Of a DNA stretch of 64,000 bases, positions 10,740 through 20,536 are shown piece after piece. The notes beneath the pieces were generated by a model. The model worked only from the letters and a program-made list of their open reading frames with translations, did no database searches and was not told the origin of the DNA. Source of the stretch: Phlyctochytrium arcticum. Lineage: Eukaryota; Chytridiomycota; Chytridiomycetes; Chytridiales; Chytridiaceae. How positions within the stretch are numbered: the stretch's first letter is position 1; the number at the start of each line of letters is the position of its first letter. The translations under genes were made by a program, and so were the position numbers. The stretch spans positions 186,001 through 250,000 of the forward strand of contig JAHLKI010000023.1 in NCBI GenBank assembly GCA_025602905.1, in the 5' to 3' direction.

Positions 10740-11074
10740 CGCAAGAAGTTCGCGGGGGGCGACAAAGTCACGCGGTGGCGCAGCAGCCATTCCCGTGACT
10801 TAGAAAATGTTTGATCTTTGAGGCTCTGATTTCCGACTTTTTTGCAGTCTTGGCGATAGATTCCCGACAAATACTCTCGTAAAAACTTCCGAAAGACATT
10901 CCCGAGACAAAGGGGCCTACTTTGGCTTAAATGTTTGGTTTATATTCACAAATATAACTCGAATAGTGTTCGCTGTTGGAAAGCGCCAGTCTTAACGTCA
11001 AAGGTAGACTTTGGCACTAGGTAACTGAGACAAAAACGCATAGTATTTTCAGCGGGGGATTGAGGAGAGTCTCG
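10740..11074. other. Intergenic, no gene seen
   Basis: No supported coding frame. It separates the transposon-type pseudogene from the unresolved exons at 11.1-12.7 kb. Confidence 0.4.
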
Positions 11075-12689
11075 TTATATAGAGATTTTCAGCTCCCCCA
11101 TTGCCCAAGTAGAGTACAAATGTAAAAACAGAAAATACACAAAGTTGGAGTCAAAACATACTGACGAACTACCTAACCGAACTATTGTTCTTGTTGGTTT
11201 TATCTTGTAGTGGGACACGCATATGTCCAATGGCAGAAAAATTGCTGATGTTTGTCTCAATATTGAGAAAAACCATCTTGTCGCCCCACAACGCAAGTGG
11301 TAGAATTCTTTCACAGAACGTAACAATAATCGTTGGAGGTGGGCTGATAAATGTAGAAATCTTCGTGGTAGGCGGCTTCGTGCGCTTTTTTCCCACAACA
11401 GTGGCAGATGCCGATTCGCCCTGATCCGGAGCAACTGCATACCGGACTTGGTATCCGCGGACCTTTCTTTGGGTAGCTGAGTATGAAAAGATCATCTCGC
11501 CCTGGATGTAAATGTTTGTCGAGTTGACACAACAGTTTGCGCAGTGATGCCATCATGATAACAAGATGACGGTCGAAATACTGATCCCGTGGCGTCAAGA
11601 CTCGCCGAGACGAATGAATGATGAATTTGCCTTGAAGATGAGCACCCAGGACTCGCCGCTTCCTATCCTTTTGTTTCTGCTTTGATACTTGCGCCAGGAA
11701 AGACCTGGCACTCAAGTTCTTCTTGGCAGAGAGATAGAGGGTCTTCAGAGTTTCAACGGAGTCAGAGTCATGAGGCCGGATTGTGGCCCGAAGTAATGAA
11801 TTATGGAATATGATACTTCAGGCCCTCCGAACTTGCCAAAGATAACTTGCTCTGGAACGCCCTCATGAGCTCGGCATCCCCCCGTGACTCAATATCTTGA
11901 ATGACGGAACGTATTTGAACTACAATGGTCACGTAGTTTTCTTTATGTACCGGATAAAGAGAGGTGGGAGCCGCTGATTAACTTCTTTGTACGAAGCAAC
12001 ATTCCCAGCCGCCATGGCTGTCGCCGCATCCAAGACGAGCGGCAGCTCTTCATCGAAAACTCGAACGAGCGACTGAATGATTACCCGTTGAAAGACGGGC
12101 AAGTCCGATGAGTTGTTCACCTTCTCTATGATGGCCACTCGGTTGTTTTTCCAGGCCAGGAGAATCATAGTCAGCAGCATCATTCGCCGCACTGGCCGCA
12201 ACTTTACCAAATCAATTGCGAAACCGGGAAACGCTGCCGACCAAATAGGCATAAGAATACTGTAGTTATGTTCTATAAATGCGGAAAGAAAGAACTGGTC
12301 AGTTAGTGATTCTCGCTGGGTGGCATCAAAGACACTCACCTTGCTGCGCAGTCAAAGCAATATGCATATTATCCTCGGACAGTGTCCAACTCGAGGAATC
12401 CCCAGGCACTTTGGACGCGCCTAGTATCCGGCCACGGAAAGAGCACATTCACTAACCAAAGGTGGTCTCGGTCCGACTCCTGGCCCAAAGAAATTTCATA
12501 ACATTTCGCCATACAGAAATGTGGGACAACACTTCGGGGTACCCTCAGCATGAACAAAGTTTCATCCTCCGCACGAGAGATTTCCTGTACTATAAAAGCG
12601 GGAGAGGTTCGCCTCCCCGGATGAAAAACAAGAGAGAATTGTACCCACAATTCTGACACTACCCAAGAGACACCCTTTTTCCCAACCAA
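11075..12689 (-). CDS. Unresolved multi-exon hypothetical gene(s)
   Basis: Three sizeable minus-strand open stretches suggest exons: 12689-12369 (106 codons), 12339-11929 (136 codons, helical, with MLLTMILLAWKNNRVAII) and 11830-11311 (containing KKNLSARSFLAQVSKQKQKD and a later Cys-Cys pair, CSCSGSGRIGICHCC). The segments 11920-11835 and 11830-11311 read well in different frames, so either short introns or frameshifts join them. No family recognised. It may be a decayed accessory gene in the transposon-rich block between 7 and 18 kb. Exact boundaries are not claimed. Confidence 0.3.
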
Positions 12690-13374
12690 AAAGATTGACA
12701 GCTACATAGATGTTTGCCTCCAGAATTGCACTTGTGGTCCTAACGGTTCTTCCACACCCAAGTATTCATTCCTCTTTACCACTAATTCTTCACAGTTATC
12801 AGCCATGGGCCGTCATGGCAGAAAATCAACTGGGAAAGTGTGACAAGCGACTGCGCACTACCTTGTGAACGCGTCCCAGCGTCTCGCGACGCGTCGCGCG
12901 TCTGCAGCTGGCCCACGTCTGTTCTTCCATCCTTTTGTACATAGTATATAGCAGCATAGACTTCTGTTGAGATGTGAACTGGAGCAAGTGTGGGAAGCTG
13001 GGAGTCTTAAATCATGTAGCCAATTTTAGATAGATTATTAGTATACGTGAGCATGGGAACGCGTCTCTACGCGTACCGTTGGCGTCGTTAGATAGCAGAC
13101 TGCTTGGCAGCTTAGAACTACAACCGTTTTCTTCTCAATACATTTCTTCATCGCAACAACCAACTAATCGCTCTGCGACCAGTATATGACTATCGTGACC
13201 AGGAGGTGCCATCAGAGACCTTGTTACGACAACTTCTCCCTTCCCCTCGTAACTTAGACCCAACCTTCACAGAACTGTACTTTGACCATACGGTACTTTA
13301 CACCGAACAAAGTTACCTACTTAAGTCTATCGAATCCTGTCCCTGCTAGCCTTGTTATAGATAGCCCGTAACAG
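12690..13374. other. Mostly non-coding; possible upstream exon of the Crinkler-like gene
   Basis: 12690-13140 holds GC-rich ACGCGT-type repeats (12865-12905 and 13048-13075) and no gene. From about 13180 to 13349 one plus frame is open for about 56 codons (segment PSETLLRQLLPSPRNLDP), ending in TAG at 13347. It could be an exon of the gene that follows, but no convincing donor site was found. Confidence 0.3.
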
Positions 13375-13923
13375 AATTACAACTGGCAGTTCGTAACCCG
13401 GTATCAACTGAGGAACCCAAACGGTGAACCACTACTGAATACAGGCCTTGACGACGTCGAGCTGCCGCAAAATGCGACCGTGGGCGAATTGACAGTTGCG
13501 GTAAAGGAAAAGTGGGCCAACATGTTTGAATATTTTGAATCTGGCCTCCTCGAAGTCTACAGACCTGACACCATGACTCTTTTGGATTTCCGCGAGGACT
13601 TGAATACGTTCAACACAAAGGAAACCCCATTACTGGTTGTGGTGCCGGGCATCGGTCAGAAGTTATTATTTGGAGAACCAAATCATCATGACATTATGCC
13701 ATTCTGCCATGCATACCTTCTCTCATTGTCCGTACACAACGTATTTGACCAGCCTTTGTCATCTTCATTCGATGACCAATATGTCAAAGTTAACGGCATC
13801 AACTTGAACAGCCATTACCTCCGTCGTACTCAATTAGTAGATGATCAAGGTCTGAATGCAGAACATGGATTGATGTACCGATCGTGGGGTGGCCCGCTTT
13901 GGGGTCGTCACCCGCGACCTTGA
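13375..13923 (+). pseudogene. Crinkler-like effector, header-domain fragment (locus A)
   Basis: Open frame after a CCCGTAACAG acceptor at 13374, ending TGA at 13923. It has the layout of the ubiquitin-like header of Crinkler (CRN) proteins: VGELTVAVKEKW, an LEVYRP strand, and closing LLVVVPG. A downstream LNSHYLRRTQLVDDQG segment follows before an abrupt end. No start codon sits at the N-terminus, and no NTPase or nuclease-type C-terminal domain follows, so this is a 5'-incomplete, truncated copy. The KETPLLVVVPG to MPFCHAYLLSL stretch is clearly homologous, at DNA level, to the minus-strand locus at 54.3 kb. CRN proteins are known in oomycetes, chytrids and arbuscular mycorrhizal fungi; the role in free-living fungi is unclear. 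Confidence 0.5.
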
Positions 13924-14040
13924 GGAAGTATTGATCAATATGTAGAAGAGTTCAGCATTGATTCACGCGGTTCAAAAATGTTGCAAAATTTCGAGAAAAA
14001 CGCTGCAAAAAACAAAAGAAATTACATGCTAAATCTATAT
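13858..14040 (+). repeat. Dispersed repeat copy 2
   Basis: Counterpart of 7118-7275. It covers the last 22 codons of the Crinkler-like frame and about 115 bp beyond, with an insertion relative to copy 1. Confidence 0.6.
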
Positions 14041-14132
14041 TCAAGCTATCTAAAAAGGTATCTACGATGAAACTACCGCCAAAAAAAGAATCAATCTATA
14101 TATGTACATATCGGCGCCAAAAATCCCCCACT

Positions 14133-15323
14133 CTATGGTTCTGCGGTCGACGCTTTTTCCATCTTTTGTCTCGACCATATCTTCTTCTTTTTTGGCACTG
14201 ATGGACTCGAAGGAGATGTCAAAGTCGTTGCAGCGCGGTCAGGTTTTGTCGCGTACCATTCCAAATAACGTGTGCCACTGCTGATGCCCATAAAACCCAG
14301 CGCTACCCACGCTGTCACCCCCGCTAAGCCGAAGCGTTCGATGCAGCCTGCGCCCTCTGCCGTGCTGCAATCTGGGACAGCGGCCAGCGGGAATACAAGC
14401 CAAAAAAGGGTAAGGAGAGAAGAGATGGCCAACTCAACATAGACGCGAATGGTGTGATATCGGGGATTGCCAAATGCCGTCACTGGATAAGGGAACTCTG
14501 GCTGAATGGTAGGTCTTGTGGCAAGATAGCAACAGAGAGTTGCGAGTGCCATTGCGACGGATGCCCCCGCCGTAAACAGTCCAAATTGGCGGAGCATGGT
14601 TATTGCAGGGGTCGAGGTGCCGCTGGGAGGGTTCTCGATGATCAGAACCGCAAAAACGATTGCAGCTGCAATCAATTGGCCAGATGACAGATAGTAGCGG
14701 ATTTGCAGAAAAGGCGAGCGAAGTTGCCAATAGTTTGATCTTGCGGTACTTCGGTAGTGAACAAAGAACGGTTCTTTGACGGGTGTTGACTTTGAAAAGT
14801 TGGTACTCCATGGTGGGGTTGATGTACTGCGGGAGTCTACGCCATCACTCAATGTATAGTCTGGATGTTCTGCCACGTCCATCATGACCGAGTCGGGAAA
14901 TCCAGACGTGCGCTTCAACGACAGTGTCGGATACTCTGATCCATATCCTTCCTGTATGCCCCCCAATTGAATGACTGTTTCTCGGAACTGAACACCACGC
15001 TTTCCCTTGCCTTTGGGGGCAGACAACATGGCAGTAAGTCGACTGAGGCGGTTACTGCGTTCAGTGGTTGAGCGATTGGGTGTCCACGCCGACCGTTTTG
15101 ATCCCACGGATCGGTCCAATGCTTTCCTCGGCGGCGTCGGCTCTGTATCGACCCTGTTCTGAACCTCTGCGAACCATTTTGATGCATTCCTGGAAAAGCT
15201 GTCTGAAGGGCGGTCCCGGTTGTCAACGCCAAACGGTAACGGTAACTCCAGATCCCCACTATACCGAATCCGTTTGCTTCTACGTCGTTTATCCCCATAG
15301 ACCGGCGCCATTTGCCGTACCAT
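14133..15323 (-). CDS. Four-TM membrane protein, MARVEL-like
   Basis: Single-exon 396-aa frame, ATG at 15323. Residues 1-200 are basic and Ser/Thr-rich, probably cytosolic. Four hydrophobic segments follow at about 215-233, 245-268, 297-317 and 330-350, then a basic Ser/Lys-rich tail. The third segment ends LFWLVFPLAAVPDC and is followed by a Cys-bearing loop, a layout typical of fungal MARVEL-domain proteins, which sit in sterol-rich membrane domains and vesicles. The MARVEL label is an inference from topology. It diverges from the coiled-coil gene at 15777 across a 453-bp shared promoter. Confidence 0.65.
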   Translation of the reverse strand: MVRQMAPVYGDKRRRSKRIRYSGDLELPLPFGVDNRDRPSDSFSRNASKWFAEVQNRVDTEPTPPRKALDRSVGSKRSAWTPNRSTTERSNRLSRLTAMLSAPKGKGKRGVQFRETVIQLGGIQEGYGSEYPTLSLKRTSGFPDSVMMDVAEHPDYTLSDGVDSRSTSTPPWSTNFSKSTPVKEPFFVHYRSTARSNYWQLRSPFLQIRYYLSSGQLIAAAIVFAVLIIENPPSGTSTPAITMLRQFGLFTAGASVAMALATLCCYLATRPTIQPEFPYPVTAFGNPRYHTIRVYVELAISSLLTLFWLVFPLAAVPDCSTAEGAGCIERFGLAGVTAWVALGFMGISSGTRYLEWYATKPDRAATTLTSPSSPSVPKKKKIWSRQKMEKASTAEP

Positions 15324-15776
15324 ATACGGTACTTAGTGAGCGTATCCCCGAGCGTCAGTCGCCGTTTGTCGATTTCTTTAGGCGATCCCTCGTCCAGCAA
15401 GGGTGCGAAAGTTGCTTCTGTGTTTTTACTTGCGAGCAGACGGTGGTAGCCGAGCCAATCTCTTCGGATGCCGAGCCCTTATTTGCCAAATTTCGCGGCC
15501 CAATCTCTCGTTTCGTTTATCAGGCTGAGACGGAGCGCTGTCGGAGTCTTTGGCCTCAGCCAAGCAAGCGCAGGCCGCTCGCCGCAACCTGAAACCTGAC
15601 GCTGTGTAACCGTCACTTCTCGATTTGGACAAATGGACATTTGACATCCAGATTCCAGAGTTCAGACCAGAGTTCAGACAATTTTTGGCCGCTGAAAGAA
15701 ACGAAACTGTCAAAAACATTCCTCTCCCTTCCCGTTGTCCCCAAACACATTTTGTACAGCACCCGCATCGTAAGCG
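15324..15776. promoter_or_regulatory. Shared divergent promoter region
   Basis: 453 bp between two outward-facing start codons (15323 minus, 15777 plus). No convincing TATA box. The CCCGTTGTCCCC and CCTCTCCCTTCC C-rich tracts near 15720-15745 are typical of fungal promoters. Confidence 0.35.
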
Positions 15777-16973
15777 ATGGTCAAAGTTTACCAGCACGGG
15801 CTGCCCTGGAGGGAACTCGGCTCGCCACTATATTGGGACATCCGTAATACGCTGGAAGGAAGATTTCGCGGCAAAAGTCTGACGTTCTTAGCTCCTAATA
15901 CAGGAATCGCATATGTATCGTACAACGATGTGGGGGACCTCAGTAAAGATACCGGCGGCCGTACACTACCCCTGAGCTGGAAGTACGAATGGGAGGGGAA
16001 AACCTATAAACTATGGGCTAGTTTCAGCAAGACGCCGCCGCAGGAGAACGTCTTCGTCGTAGCCGGCATGGCGTTCAGCGTGGTTGCCCAGGCTCCACCG
16101 GCCACGGTCGCTGTCGTAGCGTGCGCTTCATCCAAAAGTAACGGTCCCAAAGTCAAAGCGGTACTCGACAATAAGCTCGGTACCACCACCGACAACACCG
16201 ACAATAAGAAGGAATCCGAGGTCGAATCTAACGCTGATGCACCGGGTGCCCTTGGCCACGCAGACGAGATCAGGCGTTTACAGCAAGAGATTGCCACTCT
16301 CCAGGGCGATAATCGCCGTCTGAAGTCCCAGCATAAGGAGGAGATTGCCACTCTCCAGGCCGATAATCGCCTTCTGCAGTCCCAGCAAAAGGAGGAGATT
16401 GCCGCTCTCCAGGACGATAATCGCCTTCTGCAGTCTCAGCATAAGGAGGAGACTATGCAACGCTATAAGCTGGAGGGACAGTGCGACGTCTTCAAGTCGT
16501 TGGCAAGTATGGCTCATGCTAGTCTTGCCGAAGAACGTTCTAGTCTCGCCGAGGAACGCGCCAACGTTCAAAAGGCCGAAGCGAACCTGACGGACCTGAA
16601 AAACCGCTTAGCCGCCCGTGCACTGTTAGAGGACTTTGTCGCACATCTCGGCAGCAAGCATACGGACTCAGTTGCTGCTCACCGTGGTGGCAAAAAGACC
16701 GTCTTGAACTGCGAATGTAGCGACTGTTCGGCTATTTTTGACGATGCGTACAAGACCATCGTCAAAAAGTATAAGCTTGTCAGCACGTTTAGCGTGAACA
16801 CGCTGCGCCGTTGCTTGACCCACTCCTATGAACGCCTCAGCAAGCTGGTACATTCGTCTGAGATGGTGACATTACGATTAGGCGGGCGGCTGGGAGATCG
16901 CCAGGAAGAGCTCTGTATTGAGGCTATAGCGGGTTGTGTCGGGTGGCCCATAGAGACGACGAGCGAATGTTGA
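15777..16973 (+). CDS. Hypothetical coiled-coil protein with 18-residue repeats
   Basis: 398-aa single frame, ATG at 15777. Residues 1-105 form a globular unknown domain with Trp/Tyr-rich strands (LPLSWKYEWEGKTYKLW). Residues 115-160 are a low-complexity linker. Residues 163-290 are a long coiled coil that contains three near-perfect 18-aa (54-bp) repeats of the type EEIATLQADNRLLQSQQK. The C-terminal part has a CECSDCSAIFD cluster and a helical end. No family is recognised. Its 3' end overlaps by 40 bp, in a different frame, the open frame of the Fanzor relic, so the two could have been neighbours in one mobile element; this is an inference only. Confidence 0.55.
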   Translation: MVKVYQHGLPWRELGSPLYWDIRNTLEGRFRGKSLTFLAPNTGIAYVSYNDVGDLSKDTGGRTLPLSWKYEWEGKTYKLWASFSKTPPQENVFVVAGMAFSVVAQAPPATVAVVACASSKSNGPKVKAVLDNKLGTTTDNTDNKKESEVESNADAPGALGHADEIRRLQQEIATLQGDNRRLKSQHKEEIATLQADNRLLQSQQKEEIAALQDDNRLLQSQHKEETMQRYKLEGQCDVFKSLASMAHASLAEERSSLAEERANVQKAEANLTDLKNRLAARALLEDFVAHLGSKHTDSVAAHRGGKKTVLNCECSDCSAIFDDAYKTIVKKYKLVSTFSVNTLRRCLTHSYERLSKLVHSSEMVTLRLGGRLGDRQEELCIEAIAGCVGWPIETTSEC

Positions 16974-17709
16974 GGTGGGCTTTTCGACCACTTGGAGCGA
17001 GGTACGTTGATGGTTACGTTCTTACTAAAGGATGCTCATGCAATCAGACAGGCGCGATTTTGCTTCATAATAAGACGGTCATTGGAGTGGATCCGGGGAG
17101 AATCGACGTCTTTACAGCCGTCGGGGGTGACCAATTAGAAGGTGATCAAGTCCGCAAGCTGAGTCGGAGGGAATAGAGGCTCCTGACGGGTGCAGCTGCA
17201 GGTGCGAAGCGGTCAGAACGATGGGCCAAGAATTGGTGCAAAAGTGCGGACGATTGTTGCAGGCATTCCTTTGAGTCGAACGTTCAGCGCGGAAAATTTG
17301 CTCGCAACATGCTCCATATATCAGTGAGCCACCTTCCGCAGCTTCGAGAGCAAAGTTCGGGGCCTGTATCGCTAGAGAAAAGGCATGGGCCAAAGTACTC
17401 GAATGGATCATATGCAACAAGAATCCGAACGAGATCTTTGTTGCTTTTAACGTTTAAACACAACTCGCGCGGAGGATCGTCGACACCCACAAAATCTCGT
17501 ATTGACCGGTTGAGGAGAACATGTGCGTTGCGTCTCGTCGACCAGTTCCGCACAAGCCTTACCTGCTCGCTTTGCGACAGCGAGCTGCCGAAGCGGATCA
17601 AACACTGGCAGGTGAAGGATTGTCGTGAGCTTTTCTGACTAACTGGAACCGCGACGTCAATGGGGCCCGCAACATCCGCACAAAGACCGTGGTCATTCAC
17701 CTGAACGCC
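16934..17709 (+). pseudogene. Fanzor (eukaryotic TnpB-like RNA-guided endonuclease) relic
   Basis: C-terminal half of a TnpB/Fanzor-type protein. Seen in order: RuvC-I block VIGVDPGRIDVFTAV with the catalytic Asp codon at 17090-17092; LSRRE followed by an in-frame TAG at 17174-17176 where the family usually has an aromatic residue; a KHNSRGGSSTPT block where RuvC-II lies; LVDQFRTSLTCSLC, the conserved strand leading into the first zinc-binding CxxC pair; and, after a frameshift near 17630-17640, TNWNRDVNGARNI (17638-17679), the RuvC-III block with its Asp. Apart from the stop and the shift everything is collinear, so the decay is recent. The N-terminal wedge and recognition region is not seen; the coiled-coil gene occupies that place. 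Known Fanzors travel with several eukaryotic transposons, including Cryptons. Confidence 0.8.
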
Positions 17710-18770
17710 GTAGACCTAGCTCTAGTTGTAGACGCTCCTTACTGTAGACTCTGTGTAGAGTACGTAGACTCGGTATATACATGTTATTCCGTTCATTTTG
17801 TACTTGGTTTTGTCATAAATTATATATCTTTCAACAGATTGTTGCTGCAAGTCTGGCCACAAATGAAGCAGATAACAGACGGTCGTTAGCGATGCGCTGT
17901 TAAATCATGTTGGTTGTTGTTCCCAATTTCGAGGACGGAGGCCATGCCGCATCTTCAATAGCTGCACAGTAGTTTCGAGCTGGGGCTCTACATAGGGGGC
18001 TTGTTTTTGGTTACCTGATGCCCCCGACAGATATGTCTCATCCCATTCACCGGTTGAACATACGATGCTGTTATCGATATCACTCTCCGAATCCTCAGAT
18101 GTGCAATGAATTGCAGTAAATCATCCCTTTCCTGCATGCTTTCCACCTGATCAAAGCCAAATACATATTTACCACGCAGTCCACCAGTTAATGCGTCTTC
18201 TGATCCTGACCAAGCGCTTCCGTTCAATCAAGTAGTAAGTTATCCTCAGTGATCTGTGCTTGTTGCTGATGGTTTCGACCTGCCACATGTCTGGTCATCA
18301 CTGAGGAAAACTCGTTCGTTGAGACGTTGCATCGTTGACAATTGACTCGACCAGGCCCCGTTGTCTTGGAGGCGCTATAGTTCTCCTGCAGACCAAGAGG
18401 ATCGTCGCTATCATCGTAATCGGCATTGTAAAGTCTGTTGAGTGTGATCTGTTTAAGGGATTGTAAAAGAGGTTGCGAAACGAAGTCCGCTGTTGTGCGG
18501 AAAACTTGTCGTGGCCAAGTTCAAGCGATGTGTTCTGCATATGGAAAGTTCAGGTGGATCACCGTTTTGAAGTACGGGCGATACCCAGATGAGATTATGT
18601 TGGAGGCCAAAAAGAACGCGCCCTTCCATCCTCATTCCAAACAACAGATCTTGCAGCACGATCTCCCTTAGCCATGCGGCAAGCAGACTCAGAGTTCAAA
18701 ACATAGGGCGCACCACGCATACTGTCGTGGGCTAGGGAGAGCGTTCACCGTTGCATCTTCAGGGAAAAGA
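17710..18770. other. Non-coding stretch downstream of the Fanzor relic
   Basis: About 1.06 kb without a supported gene. Four GTAGAC hexamers lie at 17710, 17728, 17744 and 17764. In RNA-guided TnpB/Fanzor loci the guide RNA is encoded at this side, so the segment is noted, but no structure was computed. Confidence 0.4.
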
Positions 18771-20293
18771 ATGGATCACCACCAAACCCCACTGCCAAGA
18801 CCCGTACTGGACAATGTGAACGATATCCCCATGGCCGCCTTCTCGGAGGCGGTCCGCGAAAACATCCTGGCGCTACTGGCCGGCATCCTCATGATGGCCA
18901 TCTCGGGCTGGCTCGTCAGTTATTTCCGGTATCACCGGCCGAGTCCGCGACGAGACGACGTTCAAGTCAATTTGACGCGAAGTGATGATCTACGCGACGA
19001 CAACGATGCCTTCCAGTCTCCGTACCAGAAAGAAGCAGAACGGCGGGTTGTCGTATGCGAATCCGACGAGGAAGACGAGCTTACAGAGTCATCTCTTGGC
19101 GTTCTGTTTTGCTGTTTGGGATTGGCGACGGCACTGGGTAATTTGGCCATAGTGCCGACAACGGCTGCCCTCAGCTGGTGGATGGGACCATCAATATTAC
19201 ATAGGTAACTAACTAGTGAACTCCCCCTCGGGGCCACATTAGTGAAAGCATTCACTCATGTCGGACTTTTAACAGATTCTGGAACTATTCTTCGATAGCA
19301 GCGTCCTTTTCTCTTTACGCCCTCATGCCTTTTTGCTATTTCTTCTTGGAAGCGAATGGCACGCGGTGGTCCTCAAAAACCAAGGAAAGCCTCAAAGTCT
19401 TGGCCCTATTCTGGCTTCTCGTCGCTTCCCTGATCTATATCATGACACGATCTTTGGGTGTCGGCGAATTACTGGAATCTCATCCCTGGTTATCCGCACT
19501 CAACATCTTTACGAGTATCCCGGGGGGTATCGCTGCATTATTTGCTGTACCTCGAGGGATCGTGTATATGTACCACTGGACCGCTCAATGGACGATTCCA
19601 TTGAACCATCGCGAACAAATTCGCAATTTGATTACGGAAAAGGAGTTTGAGATTATGGCACTCGATAACAAGTTACATGATGGACAGCAGCAGCAGCGCC
19701 CAGAATCTGTTTTGCTGCGGCGGAGGAGTGCACAACAACAACAACCACCTCAGGAGAATCTGGAAGAGATTGCTCGGAAAATTTCTATTTTGCGAAAAGA
19801 CATTAAATCCCTTCACCGGAGCGCCAATGCCCATCCCTTGGTCCGGATCATTCTGGTCAGCCTAGCCTATCTCTTGACCACTGCAGGACTAGTCGGTGCC
19901 CTGATGAAGCTCGTGTCACGCCTGTTTCATAGCGTAGCGACTCACCGTGCCCCATCATCATCACCGAAAATGGCACTTTTTTGGTGGACACTGCTGGAAC
20001 CCGTCGCCGTCCTCTTTTTCACCTTGACAGCCGTCATCGGATTCTTCCGACTCACACCCCGACTTGGTCTCTCGCCCCGAAAAACCACTGCGCGACATTT
20101 GATTGGCAGCATCATGCTCCTTTTGGCCGTCTCCATCATTCTTCCCATAGTCACGCAGAGTTTGGGGATATCGACATTTGAGCCGGGGTTAACAGTCGAG
20201 CTGGGATTCCTACATACCCGATCTTGGATTTTACCTGTATATCGTGTAGTCATGATTTGGTCCATTATTTCCATGGGTCGTACCCTCCATTGA
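18771..20293 (+). CDS. LMBR1-like multi-pass membrane protein
   Basis: Two exons, 18771-19204 and 19276-20293, with a 71-bp intron (GTAACT...TTTTAACAG); 1452 nt, 483 aa, close to the family length. Eukaryotic LMBR1/LMBD proteins are nine-TM receptors or trafficking proteins. Seen: an N-terminal TM (about 30-50), a Ser/Asp-rich loop, TM pairs around 125-150, the family-like FSLYALMPFCYFFLEANG segment created exactly at the splice, a TM with IPGGIAALFAVPRGIVY, then a long cytosolic Gln/Arg-rich coiled region (about 265-325), and four more TMs to the C-terminus. The order (PFCYFFLE, then a TM pair, then a cytosolic coiled loop) fits LMBR1. Assignment is from motif order and topology. Confidence 0.75.
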
Positions 20294-20536
20294 CTTATAT
20301 ACCAAATTTGTTTTTTTGTTGATATGATAATTTATTTGTACATATAGAAAATAGCACACATCACAGCATACTACGAAAACTGGAAATGTTCTGTCAACTT
20401 TAGAGTATCGCTGTTTGAAAATTACACGACAAAAAGAGTGGTATGGGCGCAAAGCCTAGTGAAAAAGAAAGAGTACATACAGAAGGCAAAAAAAAACAAA
20501 AACATTCAAAGACGCTGCATACAAACTAGTTTCAAA

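Noticed and set aside
12964..13141. Possible LTR beginning TGTTGAGATG and ending CTCAATACA
   Set aside because: The ends are only roughly complementary, there is no second copy in the window, and no retroelement coding sequence is attached.
16280..16460. Regular repeats resembling a CRISPR array
   Set aside because: They are 54-bp in-frame coding repeats of a coiled coil with no unique spacers, in a eukaryotic gene.
17174..17176. TAG in the Fanzor and TGA in Crinkler locus B as signs of an altered genetic code
   Set aside because: Actin, pyruvate kinase, ABC transporter and the Crypton genes use TAA, TAG and TGA normally; the two stops lie in decayed accessory genes.
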